The notes under the pieces are model-generated. The model did not search any database, had not been told where the DNA came from, and was given only the letters and a program-made list of their open reading frames with translations. The position numbers and the translations under genes are program-made. A stretch of DNA of 64,000 bases from Lota lota (taxonomy: Eukaryota > Chordata > Actinopteri > Gadiformes > Lotidae), in the NCBI GenBank assembly GCA_026745465.1, contig JACYXH010000333.1:62001-126000 (forward strand), read 5' to 3'. Below are positions 16,481-29,693 of this stretch, one piece after another; position 1 is the first letter of the stretch; each line of letters begins with the position of its first letter.

Positions 16481-17688
16481 CTTTGTCTTTCATGAAGGCC
16501 TACCTCACTTTGCCTCTGCACCGGCTCGCTCCAAACGTTCAATGCTACTACTATGCTATATGTAGGCCTACATCTCAGTGATGCATCCACAATACATTCT
16601 GGAAGGCACGAAGCAAAGGATTTGGTCATCACCCTTCCTGTTGAATAATATGCTTCAATCGATATCCTAATAGCAAAGATAAAATGTAGGCTACAACAGA
16701 AGGCATGTAGGCTACAACAGAAGTTTTGTTGTAGGACTCTGTATTACATTTATCGAAGAGATAATACAATAGTCCACAACCTCGCCACTTTAAATATTCT
16801 GTTGAACATAACTTTATATTTTAATCAGAATTATGCGACAATCTTTGGTAGCCTGAATTGTTTTGAATAAGAAGGAACTAATGAAAAAATAAGGTCACCA
16901 AAAGGACAAAACACTGCTCCTAAGGTCAGGTAGACGATGTCACCACCAGAGTATGGCCTACACACTACCAGTCCAGCGTTTCAAACAATGAACCCTAATC
17001 TCATGAGCCTTACACCTTTTGTATTTAATAAGACACCCTTTCTTTACATCGTTTAAATCAATATTTTACTGTTTTGAAACTTTGCACATATTTACAGGAA
17101 CTTTCAAACAAAGAAATAAATTAAGTGATCAATACAAAACTAAATAGTTCTATGCTGACTAAACACATCTCGACGAATACAGAATGTCTAAAACCTGTCT
17201 CACAGCGTACCAAATACATCACAAACCAAATCTGGAAATATCTATTTTGTACATTAACCTTTAACCTTCTGTTTTTAAAGCAGAACAGGCCGCTATAGGT
17301 CGTCCTTACATTGGGCACAGTCAGAGCATTGCTGGCAATAAGTGCAGCATCAACCACATAACGATGTTATGTCAAATACACAAGCAAATGAACACATATT
17401 GACTCTCAACAGAAACAATTCCGAATAACTTAAATTAAATAGAAAACACAAACACACACACATATTATATTATCAATTTCAGTCTTTTCACAATCTTTGA
17501 TAGCATCGCCTGTGGCCTTGGCGAATATTGAAAATGGTTGCTGTTATATCATTAGTATCTATTTAAAAAAAAACAAGGCCCAATACAGTTCTAATTAAAA
17601 AATGTTGTTTGGGGAGATCATTTGCTCCCAGATGTTCACACAGCTTCTTGGCCATCCGAGCCACCAGTTGTGGGTTTGTAGCCTGTGC

Positions 17689-17694
17689 TTTATT
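17689..17694 (-). terminator. Possible polyadenylation signal for dlx1a
   Basis: TTTATT on the plus strand reads AATAAA on the minus strand, about 400 nt after the dlx1a stop. The transcript end is unproven. Confidence 0.4.
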
Positions 17695-17995
17695 CATTCA
17701 TAGCCTAATGAAAAATATATTGTCGTGGATTGTTCTCGGAGTCGGCTCAGCGGATTGGCTTCAGCTTTAAAAAAATGTAGCAAAAACGATTAACAGCAGC
17801 CAAAAGTATCCATTTGTTTACCATTTCCGGTGGCTGTCGCGGACTCTGAAGGACTGTTCGCCCTCGAACCCTTTCAGTCTCTCCAGATCCCTTCACGCAG
17901 ACCACCATCGTCCGGTGTCAGCAGGCCATTGTGTCAGATGCAGAGGCAACTAACTGGCCAACTTGGGAATACATGTGTGCATTGACCCCCTGAAA

Positions 17996-18017
17996 GGGGG
18001 GGGGGGGGGGGGGGGGG
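17996..18017 (-). repeat. C22 run (sense) in dlx1a 3'UTR
   Basis: Twenty-two guanines on the plus strand, hence C22 in the dlx1a transcript. It begins 80 nt after the dlx1a stop codon. Confidence 0.96.
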
Positions 18018-18097
18018 CACGCTGAGTGCTCGCCCCCTTTCAGTCTCGCGTGAGCCCGTGCATGCGGAACCAGGAGTTGGGAGACTCGGGTCTCCCT

Positions 18098-19605
18098 TCA
18101 CATGAGCTGTGATTGCTGCATAGATTCTTGGTGTGTGGTGGGGTACCACGACGTGTAGCTGGGGATGTAGGGCGTGGGCGTCCCTACGGAGGTCTTCCCG
18201 GTGGTGGGTGAGTTCCAGACAGGAGCCACGGAGGGAGAGCCGGTGGAAAGTCCTCGGCCATTGGCCAAAACACTGGCGTCAATTTGACCACCGCCTTGCT
18301 TCATCAGCTTCTTGAATTTGGATCGCTTGTTTTGGAACCAAATCTTCACCTGAGACAAAACAACCAAACACAGATGAATATAATATTATTGCAATGTGAA
18401 AATCCATTGTAATAAAACACCTAAGTCTTCATTACGCACAAAGGCGCGTCACAAAGCATGGTTTGCAAATACAAATTCACACCAAACAAGAAACAATGCA
18501 ACATTTAAGCTATACATGGTTGGGCAACACCACCATTTTTTACTTCAATGCCACTTTATTTGATCCAGCATCTCGAATCTTCAAGCACTTGTGTGTGCGT
18601 ATTTCATATATAGGCCTATTTAGATCAGAATAACACCAGCCTACATATTACAAAAAGGCATCCCAATTATCGCTTTTTTTTTGTAAACAGCTGAAATATA
18701 CATCAAATGAAGCAGTCCATGTTATTATAATGTTTGTAGTATTGAGCTTGGTTAAAGCAGGGTTAAAAGCACACTGATGTCGGTGGTGGGACTTGCCTGT
18801 GTCTGCGTGAGACCGAGGGAGGCTGCGAGCTCAGCCCGCTCCGGTAGCGCCAAATACTGAGTTTGTTGAAATCTTCTGTTGAGAGCTTGGAGTTGTAAAC
18901 TCGAGTAGATAGTTCTGGGTTTTCGAATCTTTTTGCCCTTTCCGTTGAAGCGAACTTCTCCCCCTTCGACTACGGTGTTCTTCTCCGGTTCCGGTGCTGT
19001 GAACGAGAGGGAAAAACAGAACATGTGAGCGAGGGCTCCTCCAGCCCTAAAAAGAATTGCAGCAATTACTCCTGCGCAAGTTTTACCGGCTGTAGTTTAG
19101 GTATAATTACCCTTAATTGCATACATTGTTTATAGCATTACGCAATAAATAATTACCAAGCCTAATTTCCCAACATCTGGTTCGCTTTTTACCACGCGCA
19201 GCCCAAGCTACTTGAGCTGGTTCTGACTAGAGAGAGAACAATCCTCCGTCCTGGAAGGGAGAATGAAAGAAAAGCTGCCGTTGAACACTCACCTGGGTCT
19301 TCCAGCCGCGTCTGTGAAAGCGCCGGGCTGTTGTGGTAGCTCTGTACTGTGCTGAGATACGGGCTTGTGGAATGGCTGCCGACGGAGTTGACGTATGAAT
19401 AAGCCAAAGATCTGGGGAATGATGAAGCCGGGCTATAGGAACTGTCGTGCTGGGGATGACCTGCAGAATGTAAACAGTGCATGGGGTAGTGTCCGTGAGA
19501 CATGGAGGAAGGCGACATTTGTTGACTTGGGGGTCCAAATTCCATGAAAACGGTTTTTCCCGAGACAGGGCTATTAAGACCTTCAGGTATTGTAGTCATT
19601 GTCAT
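18098..19605 (-). CDS. dlx1a: Distal-less homeobox protein Dlx1a, three exons, 254 codons
   Basis: Exons in transcript order are 19605-19293, 18996-18797 and 18349-18098. Phases fit: exon 1 ends LEDPG-type (CCA G|), exon 2 continues [13 protein letters not shown], and exon 3 starts at V of [14 protein letters not shown]. The start [19 protein letters not shown], the [16 protein letters not shown] block and the end QQSQLM are diagnostic for Dlx1. The homeodomain covers about residues 128-187. Exon 2 is 200 bp, the usual family length. Intron 2 starts with GC rather than GT (CAG|GCAAGT; exon ends 18797), an otherwise perfect donor, so this is a GC-AG intron. The protein is a nuclear homeodomain factor partly redundant with Dlx2 in GABAergic neuron specification. 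It converges with dlx2a across the enhancer interval. Confidence 0.97.
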
Positions 19606-19805
19606 CTCTTCGAGCGAATCTTCTCTCCTGCTTATTTGTTTTCTTGTATGATCTCAGTGAAGGACGGATCCCAATTTAAGCAGAACTCATTTTTTCTCTT
19701 TCCATTCATAAGAAAATGTAGTTTGTGTCTGGCGTGTGATGCTGTGGACCAAGACAAACTCGCTCAAAGGTTTGAATCGTGGAGTCATGAATATTCATCA
19801 AAGAC

Positions 19806-19855
19806 TGTCGCTGATTGGTCCACTCTATCCAAGAATGATGGCGATTGGCGATCCC
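19806..19855 (-). promoter_or_regulatory. dlx1a: dlx1a proximal promoter with paired CCAAT boxes
   Basis: gattgg occurs at 19813-19818 and 19843-19848, reading CCAATC twice on the dlx1a strand. The two are 30 bp apart and 208-243 bp upstream of the ATG. No TATA box was seen nearby. The role is inferred from position and motif. Confidence 0.5.
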
Positions 19856-19959
19856 GAGGATGCCCCAAAGAAGCTGATAAACTCAAGAAAAGAAAGCAAA
19901 CCTCACATTTCCGTTGCCAACGTCAGGTATTATAGATTAATATTAGTGGCATAGAGTTT

Positions 19960-20060
19960 TATTCATTATAATTATTTATAATATTATCATTATAATTATT
20001 ATTATTTTTGTTATTATTATTATTATTATTATTTTCTATATTGTTATTATTAATTAGTCA
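19960..20060. repeat. (ATT)n-rich low-complexity stretch
   Basis: Interrupted TTA/ATT repeats upstream of dlx1a. Confidence 0.8.
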
Positions 20061-21101
20061 TATGGGAGTAGTGGTAGAATAGTAGGCATTTATTGTTATT
20101 AATTACTGCGTGTAATAGCTACATAACGGTGTGGTTTGGGGTATTAGTATTTTTTAGTATTTATACTGTAAGGCCTGTTTCAATCATCTACTGGCATAAT
20201 TAAGTCTTTGCATATCATAAAAACGAAAAACAACGTTCAAATAACGTTACTATCGTATTGTATTTAGTGTCCATAGGAACATTTGATGCCATCTTCAATA
20301 GCTTGTCTGAAGCAATGTCTATTAACATAACACTGTGTTTGATTTTAATACCTATAATTAGTGTCTCTTTAACACGCAATTACACCTGCTAATCACGCTG
20401 CAAAAATGCCGTTTACATTATTGCTTGCCGAGGGAAATGGGGTTATTTTATTTATTATTTAACTAACGACAACGTGTTGTATGTTATAAGGAATAAATTA
20501 AATGACTTCAACTAAACGTTGTTATAAAGGGACACAGTACCGAGTAATGGGGCTGCAGGCGATGGGAAATTAATTGAGAAATGTGCTGATCTCAATTTAA
20601 ACAAGAAAAGGACACACTGACTTCTTGCTTTAGGCTATAATAAAATACAATTTCATTTTAAGTCCATGACGGTAGTTGTGCCCATTTTATTTCAAGAACA
20701 AAACGGAGACCTTTGCTGCACATTATTCTGTACGTTAAATAGTAACCTAATATGTTGTCATGTAGCCCAACGATTTATCATATATCTGCATGGTTTAGCC
20801 TATACAAAGGTGGCGTATTCTTTAGTCACTCATAGTTCTAGACTTTTAAATTTTACAATAGCCTAAGACGGTCTACCACAACATCGGGTTATTCAAAGTC
20901 AAATATTTTGATCAGAATGGACCCAAATCATGTATGGGGATGCGGCCAATCGCCCATAACTCATAAGTATAATTATCCATGGATGTTTGATTTCATTGAA
21001 TTGACGACTGACTAAACAAGAGAAAGTTCCCATAGCTATTGGCTGGGACCTGTCAAGGTAGACAACCACACAGAACAGTACATCTGAAACAGTGAGAAAG
21101 G

Positions 21102-21170
<69 letters not shown>

Positions 21171-24101
21171 CACACCCATCACACATCACACTATTATCTA
21201 TTCATTTCAACATTTGTAAGAATTAATTATGGAAAAAGAAGAAGAAGAAGAAGAAGAGAAAGTAGCACCGACGCGTCTGTGCACTTACATCGGCCTAATG
21301 AATCAGGTGATAAAAATTTAAGAAATAAGTCCATGGCGGTTAGGATTAAAAGCATCCTTGGCTCGGGCCCGCGGGTCGCTGGGCGGGACGAGGAAGAAAG
21401 TCTCCGAGTCTTCATTTTATTGCTTGAAGCGCACAGTCCTCGTGGAGGTTCATGTGCCGAGCAGAGAGATGGATGTGTCTTCCAGCACTGGCGGTCCCAA
21501 ATCTCCAGCTAAACAACAAAATTAAAGCCGGTTAAATTCCGTCACTGTGATTATCAATGTAATGACATAATTGAACGGAAAACAGAACAAGCAAGTGCAT
21601 GTGTTATCAAACGCGAAGGCGCTTGCAGATCACTGCGCGCCACATCAAGTTTGCCAACCGACTGAGGATCTGTGAGATGGAAGGGAGAAAAAGAAGAATC
21701 TGTAAAATATTAGCTTATAAGAAAAACGGTCCCCTTGTCCTCTAAAATAGGCCAATTTGTGGTGATTTATTTAGAATTACTTTTGAAAATGCTTCAAGAT
21801 ATCCTCTATCAACAACGACAAGGATAATAGTGGTACAACCAATAATTATCATCTTCCAGAACACAAGACAGATTCTCATGGGTACTTGGTGGCTGCGACT
21901 GATAACTGTCATTATATCTGACGATTATAGTATCTGCAAACTGGAACGAGACTGCGAGCAAAACCATTAACAGAATAGATGACGAATTGGGAAAAAAAAA
22001 GGTTAAAAAAATCTGCCGTGTCACTTAAAAGACTCAGTATAACCTGACCTACCATATAACACTAGAGAATATAAACGCGTGACTTAATTCATATATTTAC
22101 AGTCATTACGTTCCGTTACATTGAGAAAATAGGTTTTAAAATAGGACTGCAACAATAAATACAATATTTTACACAATAAGTAGGCTTATGCATATTAGGC
22201 TAATCGAACAATTTATTCTTCAGTGAGGCCTGCATTCTGAAAATATTCCTCCCTCAATACTAATTCAATAAAACAACTCCTTCTCAATGTATAATGTTGT
22301 CCCTCTCCAATACAGTCCGATACATTGTCTTATGCCTAGTGGTCAGTGGTAAAGTCTTCAGTGATGGCATTAACAATAAGACCAGCATGTGCGTCGGGAG
22401 CCAGCACTTCTTATTAGGGGAGAGTAGCTCTATGGCGCGGAGAGTTTAACACCTGCTGCTCCTTACCTGGGGGCCAGGGGCGGTGGTGGTGGGGGCCCTG
22501 GGACGCCTAACATGTCACCCATTTAATTTTAGAGTGGCGACGAAAAGCCCTCCTCATTTGCCATGCCAACCCGCATTTTAAATTGTAATTTTAAATGGAA
22601 CTACATATTAGCGCATGTTTACGGAAAAATAGGTATGTGGTGAAATCTTGTGAAATGAATTTGTGTTTTTGACCACCGCCTCCCTTGAGTGAAGAAAACA
22701 GTGAGTATATGCTAGTGTCAAGTTAATAATAATACTGGATAATTGATTGTATTTAAATGTAAATAATAACACTAACTAATTGATATTATTCTCAAAAGTA
22801 CAGGTATATGTTATATCATAAATATTATAGGCTATATATTAATACAATATGTTCACAAGCTGTTGTTCAGGTAGCATTCCTATGTTAGCCTAGAATTAAC
22901 CAATAATTATTCGATTTTTGTTTTAATTTGTTACTTTACAAATATTCTGTCTCTCATGTGCAAATTTTAAATGTTGCATGACACAAATATATGCAACTAC
23001 AGGTTTTTTGTGCTATTGCATGGTGCACCCTTATTAATACAATTATTTGTTAATTAATTCATCAGAAGTGTTGTACATACTTTTGATTATAATGGACAAT
23101 GATTTGTTGATTGGAATCAAAAAAGGTTAACTGTTCTGTACTGGTTGCTGTTGATTCTTTTGCGTGATGCTATTTTATGTATTTCAGCCCCATTGAACAT
23201 AAACTACATGGATTACAATTATGTCAATTCACAAGCTATTTCCATGTCAAACGTAGCATATGAATGTGATTGATTTTGTTTACTAAGTGATGAAAACAAG
23301 AGAAAATTAAATATTGTATCTGGAGAAAAATGAAATATGGATTAACTGACTGGTTTTATTTATAAAGCACGTTTTTAAACAAAGTGTTTGAAATTGCTTA
23401 ACACAGTGCTAGAAGACGCAATTCACCTACTGGCAGCGTGAAATAGTTTCAAAGAATGGGATTATGTTTGGAAGGAAAGTCAACGTACAAAAGGAAGCTA
23501 CGTTAGTTTAGCTCAGCATTATCACTCACACATTAATGGAATGGGCGTAACAAAGGTTTCAATTGAAGAATATTTAAAAATGGTTTTATTTTCATTCAAT
23601 GGTGATTTGGTAATAAGGACTGATGACAAAATATTGAATGGAATTATACTTTTAATAAAGAATATCAGAAATGCTATGATTTCCTTCTTTTGACTCCGAT
23701 CTTGACCCGATAAAGATGTCAGGTCAGGTCAGGTCAGGCAGTCAAAATCAAAGTTTTCCGTTTGATTTGGTAAACATTATGGGAAATGAGTTCATCATGA
23801 ATCCTGGACTCAGCCTTTGAGGTCAAACGGTTGAATGGCCTTCAAAGCCTGAAAGGAAACATGAACTAGTTCATTATCATGAGACATTAGAATAATAAAA
23901 CACGATTATACTACAGAGATAAAGACAAAAGTAAATTCAGTTTGGCTACACATGTGCACCTTCCCCAAATTTCCACTACCTGCTTCCTCCATCGCTCACC
24001 TGAGAGCTGACGAGGCCTGCGTTTATAGTTCACCTTCAGAGAACATCAAACTCCAGCACAGAACAAAAAGAGACAGGACAATTCAGAAAGGAATTAAGAC
24101 G

Positions 24102-24141
<40 letters not shown>

Positions 24142-24286
24142 TGACACTGTCTCCCTGCAGTGGACTCTGACTGGACCAGTGTAGAAGGGAGAAGTTATAT
24201 TTCAGCCGTTCTTGGGCCACTGCTCAGAGAAGATCTCCCCTCAGCACCAGAGGAAGGGGTCACTCTCTCTCTCTCTCTCTCTCGCA

Positions 24287-24443
24287 CCCCCCCCCCCCCC
24301 CCCCCCCCCCCCCTCCCATTACCACAGCAGCAGGGGTCACTACGGGGCAACAGGCCTGAAATTGGCTGTAAAATGACCAATTACCTGACAGAAGACTACA
24401 GAAAGAGGGGGGTAGAATGGGGGGGGGGGGGGGGGGGGGGGGG
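24287..24443. repeat. C27 ... G25 complementary homopolymer pair
   Basis: C27 at 24287-24313 and G25 at 24419-24443 are separated by 105 nt. Transcribed or single-stranded, they could pair into a stem of about 25 bp. Confidence 0.95.
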
Positions 24444-24749
24444 CGGAGGGGATTGAAAAATCTTTTACTTAAGTAATCTAAACTGTAAAAGAAACTAGTC
24501 TTTCAGTGACACTTCATGCCTCAGTAGCCTGTTACCTCAGGACCGGCCATCAAGCTGTCAAGTGACCTGGGCAACGGGATTTAATCTTTTTATTTTTAAA
24601 CAAAAATATGATTAAATGAAAACAACTACAAAAGATAACAAGTGTGATCCGTATCTAATAAACTGTTTGTTCTTGTGATCCACGGGAATCCCCTCCTAGA
24701 TTAAAGCAACCGATTCAGCCACTGCTCCAAAAAAAATAAAGGAATCTCA

Positions 24750-24970
24750 CTAGGCCTTGCGTAATTGCGTGCCCCGTGTTAAAACAATGATTGATCAAAA
24801 GTCCTTGGATGTATGTGTCACTGAATTAATTTCCTTGCAAATGCAAAACATGCAAATTTGCCAATTAAGTCATTTGCCCGTGGAGGGTTGTGGCTGCTTG
24901 AAGTTCAGCTGCCGCAGCGCGTGGAGTGAGGAGCGGCTCTTCCCGGGCTTAGTTAAGAGTTAAGTCGGCT
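24750..24970. promoter_or_regulatory. Candidate conserved non-coding element with octamer-like sites
   Basis: Repeat-free block about 5.2 kb upstream of dlx1a. It contains cttgcaaatgcaaaacatgc, then atgcaaatttgccaattaag. These are several ATGCAAA (POU octamer-like) sites followed by a CAATTAA homeodomain site, with tgattgatca near 24787. Regulatory function is inferred from motif clustering and location only. Confidence 0.35.
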
Positions 24971-25479
24971 ACAAAGGACGCCACGAAGGAGGTCAACACT
25001 CAACCAACACCTGAATGTACCCCTCTTTCTCACCGTTCCCCTTGATCCCCACAGTACGCGCCTGTCATTAGTCTTAATGATGGAAAATTGTCATGTTGAT
25101 ACAAGTCTTGCTCCCCCCCCTCTCTCCCCCCCCCCCCTCGCCTGCCCACAACCCCCCCCCCCCCCCCCCCCTCTCTTCTTCTTTGTATAAGTAGTGGGTG
25201 GAAGCTCCATTTGTTACAAAGTTCTTTGTGGCTGAAAGCCGTCGTGGCGGACGGTGCATTTGTGCTAAGGGGGAGGAGAGGGGGAGGAAAGGGGGGGAAG
25301 GAGAAGGGGGGGAAAGAGGTGGGGAGAGTGGGGGCGGTGGAGAGGGAGTAGGGGTGGGGGGGGGGGGGAGAGAAAGGGCTGTAGATGCTCTTTCCATAGC
25401 TGGGATAATTATTCCCACTGTGACCTTAATGACTCTCTGTGTTCCTGCATCTCATCCTCGTGCCGGGTCCTCAGCCGGG

Positions 25480-25660
25480 CCCTGTGTCAGGGAATATGAA
25501 AAAGCCCATATAATGAAACCATTTTGGCTGATGGAAAAAAAAGGCTACTGATGCTGCACTTGCCACAAAGACGGCTCAATTATATGAGTAATTGTGATAA
25601 TTTTCCCTCCATTCACTGCTCTTATTGAAAGGTAAAGGAACAGTGATGCTGAAAGGAAAT
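25480..25660. promoter_or_regulatory. Candidate conserved non-coding element
   Basis: Complex sequence wedged between G-rich and (GT)n repeats. It includes cccatataatgaaaccattt, ctcaattatatgagtaattg and gataattttccctcc. Homeodomain-type ATTA sites are dense. Conservation cannot be tested here. Confidence 0.3.
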
Positions 25661-25675
25661 TACTTGGACAATGTA

Positions 25676-25677
<2 letters not shown>

Positions 25678-25752
<75 letters not shown>

Positions 25753-25799
25753 TGTGTGTGTGTGTCTGTGTGTGTGTGTGAGTTGTTGTGGCCATTTCA

Positions 25800-25840
<41 letters not shown>
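25678..25840. repeat. (GT)n facing (CA)n, hairpin-capable
   Basis: A GT tract of about 100 bp (25678-25779) with two CT interruptions is followed after 19 bp by a 42-bp CA tract (25799-25840). The two are reverse complements. Confidence 0.95.
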
Positions 25841-25844
<4 letters not shown>

Positions 25845-26214
25845 CAGATGACTGTAAGAAAGTGAGGGACTATAAATAGATATGTTAATGCAATGGGGGC
25901 AAATAAATACCCCCAGGCCAGCATACAAAGACATAAATAAACACTGCACGCACCGCTCACCCCCCCCCCCCCCCCCCCCCACCACACACACACAGACACA
26001 CACTCACACACACACACACACACACATACACCACCACCACCTCCAACACCACCACCTCCACCACCTCCAACCACGACATGTACCTCCGTGTACCAAAAAA
26101 TATGAAACAAATGCAGAGTGAAAATAACAACATGATAAAAGCAGATATGCAGCTGCCTGAGAATTAACCCCCCCCCCCTCTCTCTTTCCTTCCTATCGAC
26201 AAATCTCAGCTCCT

Positions 26215-26815
26215 GCAAATGTACCCCAGTAGTTGGCTATAATTTGTTGTTCTCTGACAGGAAAAGGATAATTACCTCTCTCAGAGCCAGGGAGACTGAC
26301 ATGCCCTTTAGACTTTGCCATGAATGCAGAAGCTTGATAGAAAGCTTGAGGAATAATTTTCTTCCTTTGCCTTTTCCTTTATGTTTCCAGAACATGTTTT
26401 GTTCACCCCAAGCGCGGGATGGTGGTGTTGCAGAGTGCATTAAACCATGCGGTGTTCATAACTACCATGTCTGTGTCTCTGTGTCTATCAGCTCTGCTGT
26501 TGGAGAAAAACTAAAAAACAACAACTCTGAAATACATTAAAATGGCCCGTCTCTCCCTGGCTGGGAGACACGGAGATATACATTAGCTTTCTTTTTTTGG
26601 TTGGTTTTCTCAGTGGGTGTTGGATTAACATTTCCTTCAGGCTGAAAAGAGCTCCTTTTCCAGGCTCTACGAGCCAGCCTATAATTTCTACCATTGTGGA
26701 GAAAGAAATCCATTGTGTTCCAGTAAGTGTCCAACATACAGCAGCAGAAAAGTAAATTCTAAATTTCAATCATTGTGCCAAGGGGAAATTGCTTTGGAAA
26801 ATGTTATTAAAATGT
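26215..26815. promoter_or_regulatory. Candidate conserved enhancer (URE2-like position)
   Basis: Six hundred bases of repeat-free sequence about 6.6-7.2 kb upstream of dlx1a, the longest such island in this repeat-rich domain. It carries ctataatttgttgttc, ggataattacctctc, gaggaataattttcttcc, tacattaaaatggcc and gctttggaaaatgttatt. In mammals a forebrain enhancer (URE2) lies upstream of Dlx1, and this block is a plausible counterpart. Open frames inside it resemble no known protein. Confidence 0.4.
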
Positions 26816-26984
26816 AGGGAGGATAAACGAACACGACAAATATACAATCCCTCACTAAAATACAAGGATGTTGTGTATTGAAAACCCTACAACCTTCTTG
26901 TAACATATATATACATATACGTTACAAAGAGGTTGTAGATATGTATATATTTTTATATACATATAAATATAAACGTTACAAGGA

Positions 26985-27025
26985 TTTTATATATATATAT
27001 ATATAAACATTACAAGGAGATAGTA

Positions 27026-27082
<57 letters not shown>
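26985..27082. repeat. (TA)n tract
   Basis: TA dinucleotides interrupted by short segments containing cattacaagg, with related gttacaa segments from 26900 on. Confidence 0.9.
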
Positions 27083-27084
<2 letters not shown>

Positions 27085-27094
27085 TGTATAGATA

Positions 27095-27173
27095 GATAGA
27101 TATATAGATTGATACACCGACAGATAGAGGAAGAGAGAACAAGAGAGCTCAATAGAAAGATATACATATATAG

Positions 27174-27214
<41 letters not shown>

Positions 27215-27445
27215 TTTAGATGATAGATAGATGGATAGATGGATGGATAGATAGATGATAGATAGAGAGATAGATAGATAGATGATAGATAGATAGAGAG
27301 AGATAGAGAGATAGAAAGATAGGGAGATAGAGTTAGAGAGACAGATAGCTAGAGAGATAGATAGCTAGAGAGATAGATAGAGATCAATATAGATAGATGA
27401 TAGATAGAGATAGAGATAGAGAGATAGAGAGAAAGAGAGAAAGAG

Positions 27446-27476
<31 letters not shown>

Positions 27477-27560
27477 GAGAGGTAGATAGATGATAGATAG
27501 ATGATAAATGATAGATAGATGATAGATAGATGATAGATAGGTAGATGGATGATAGTAAAC
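27095..27560. repeat. (GATA)n array, ~465 bp, imperfect
   Basis: Tetranucleotide GATA/GATG/GAGA units with local variants. Pure (GATA) of about 10 copies lies at 27175-27212. Ile-Tyr-Leu-Ser open frames across it are artefacts. Confidence 0.95.
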
Positions 27561-29621
27561 ATGTAATATAAGAGGTTTTGATCATTGTTTTCTACCTTAA
27601 TGGAGTCTTATTTCCATAGCTTAGCATCCCTTCCAGAAGAATTACATTGTGTTTTTTTTCTCTCTTCCAAACGTTCCCACATGCATGGCGGCCGGGACCC
27701 CCTTTAGGCCCCTGGGGCCAATCTAGCGGGGCCTCTCCAGCCGAGGCAGCGTTGGAACCTGGCTGCTGCCGCTCTCACACCAGGATCACACTCAGCTGAT
27801 GAGTCTCTGTCCCCGACCGTGTTACCAGTGGCTCCCCGGTCCCCTCTCCCTGCCATCCCTGAGGGCCACACAGCCAGGCTACCACCCAGGGACCCCAGCT
27901 GAGAAGGGCCCCTAGCAGAGAAACGGGGCTTGTGTGCAAGCTCCGTCGAGGTATTCATCCAGATGTTGGCGTCTGCAAAACAAAGGCCTCCATGGTTCTT
28001 TCAGTTTGACAGACTAAGCTGAGTGTTACATTTCCTCATGGGGTCCCGTAGAATCAAAAAAAGACGGCAATAGTACAATAATGTAAAATATGGAAACCCA
28101 AAACTCGTGCACATGTGACGGCCGTAATCCCACGGGACCACCTCAAGGGTAACCTCATGTACCGTCTACAGGACCGGCCCGCTCCGAACCACCTGACCCT
28201 AACACCACCCCTGGTGGTCTGCTTGTCATCTCCACATCTCCATTGATACCCCCCCCCCCCCCCCGCCCACCCCCCGCCCCCCCCGCCAGACCACACCTCA
28301 CAGATCCATGGTGATCTCCGATCCAGCAGTGCTATGTCACAGCAGAACGTCTGGGGGATTTCTGGCGAGGAGAAACCCATTCAGTCGAGGGGATGACGGT
28401 TTCGATGGTGTATATCTACGGTGTTGAGTTTAAACCTTAACAGAATCAGAATCAGAGTTGCTTTTATTACATCTTAACGTACAAGTACGCAAGAGTAAAA
28501 TTCTTAGGCTTGGAACAGCCACTTTTTTTTTTTACGGTGTACCAGTGCTTGCCAAGTCCGTGTTCGCCAACAACACGCTGGCAGACCGCGCGTCTCAAGC
28601 AACACGATTGGTCGAAACAAATACGAAGCGAAGGAAAGTGCAACGCCCTGTTCACCCAGATTTGAGCTCGTCTGATTTAAGATTAGTCATCTAAAAGCGG
28701 ATTTGTGAGACTAGCTCTGAGACTAGAATACCCCCCCCCCCCCCCCCCCCCCAATAGTCTACTCCAAGTCCTCACAGCTCTATAGAACCCCACCTTCAAT
28801 CTACACCTCACAGCTCTAAAAACTCCCCCCCCCCCCCCCGCCTTCATCCCTCCCCAAGTATTACTAGCTGGGAACAGACCCTCGCTCCACCCCCATTGTG
28901 CTGCCATGTAATTTCCCTTCGCTCTAAGCAGGGCCGTCTCACGGGGGGGAAAGCTCCGGCGAGGCTGTCAGATATTTTAATAAATGTAGGGAACACCGCA
29001 TGGGAAAGTGTTGTCTGTCTCAATAGAGCGACACAGACAGGCCGGGCTGTCAATGGAGCCCCTAATGACAGAGGAGGATAATGACAGAGCCCCGTTGGAA
29101 TCAGCAGGAAGAGGAAGATCCATCTGCAGCCAGAGAGGGAGGGACGGCTGGACAGAGGGAGGGAGCGAGGGAGGGAGGCAGGAGGAGGGGGGGGGGGCGT
29201 GAAGCTGTACGTGTCTTTCTTCTATTTTCTCCTTGTTTCTTAGCTCATCTCATACATATACGCTTCTGTGTGCATCAATCGCCCTGTGGATCGATGGCCA
29301 TTACGACTCCTTCACAGCCCGACAGGTCGCGCGGACGCGGTTGACATTTCACTCAGCGCTGCATGTATGCCCCCCCCCACGGCACAATATCCCCGGCCCC
29401 CACTTTGGTGGCTGAGCCCGGGGTCCGGGTGGAATTGAAAAGCAGCAGAGGGTGGTTTGAGGTGGGCTGGCTAAACAGCTTAGCACCAGTAAACAGCACA
29501 GTCCTCGGAGCATTGCTCATCTGCCATCTATTGCTTTTCCTGCCGCGGCTATCAGAAGGGCCACAGAGCTGTACACGTGTGAATTATGCAGTATCTATGC
29601 ACACATCAAAACGTATGTTTG

Positions 29622-29622
<1 letters not shown>

Positions 29623-29688
<66 letters not shown>
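29623..29688. repeat. (GT)n microsatellite
   Basis: Uninterrupted GT dinucleotides of about 66 bp. Confidence 0.95.

Positions 29689-29693
<5 letters not shown>

Larger units (their letters stand above)
12600..17600. other. Convergent dlx2a-dlx1a intergenic region
   Basis: No coding gene was recognised. In vertebrates this interval carries enhancers I12a and I12b. Here it contains two candidate blocks (listed separately), an (ATT)-rich stretch at 15640-15930, a CA tract (16051-16092) and a 45-bp minisatellite (16207-16480). Confidence 0.6.

Noticed and set aside
23705-23745. Tandem aggtc units (tcaggtcaggtcaggtcagg) resembling nuclear-receptor half-sites
   Set aside because: The period is 5 bp, which does not fit spaced AGGTCA direct repeats. 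More likely a short microsatellite.
27349-27585. Ile-Tyr-Leu-Ser-rich minus-strand frames
   Set aside because: Products of the imperfect GATA tetranucleotide array.
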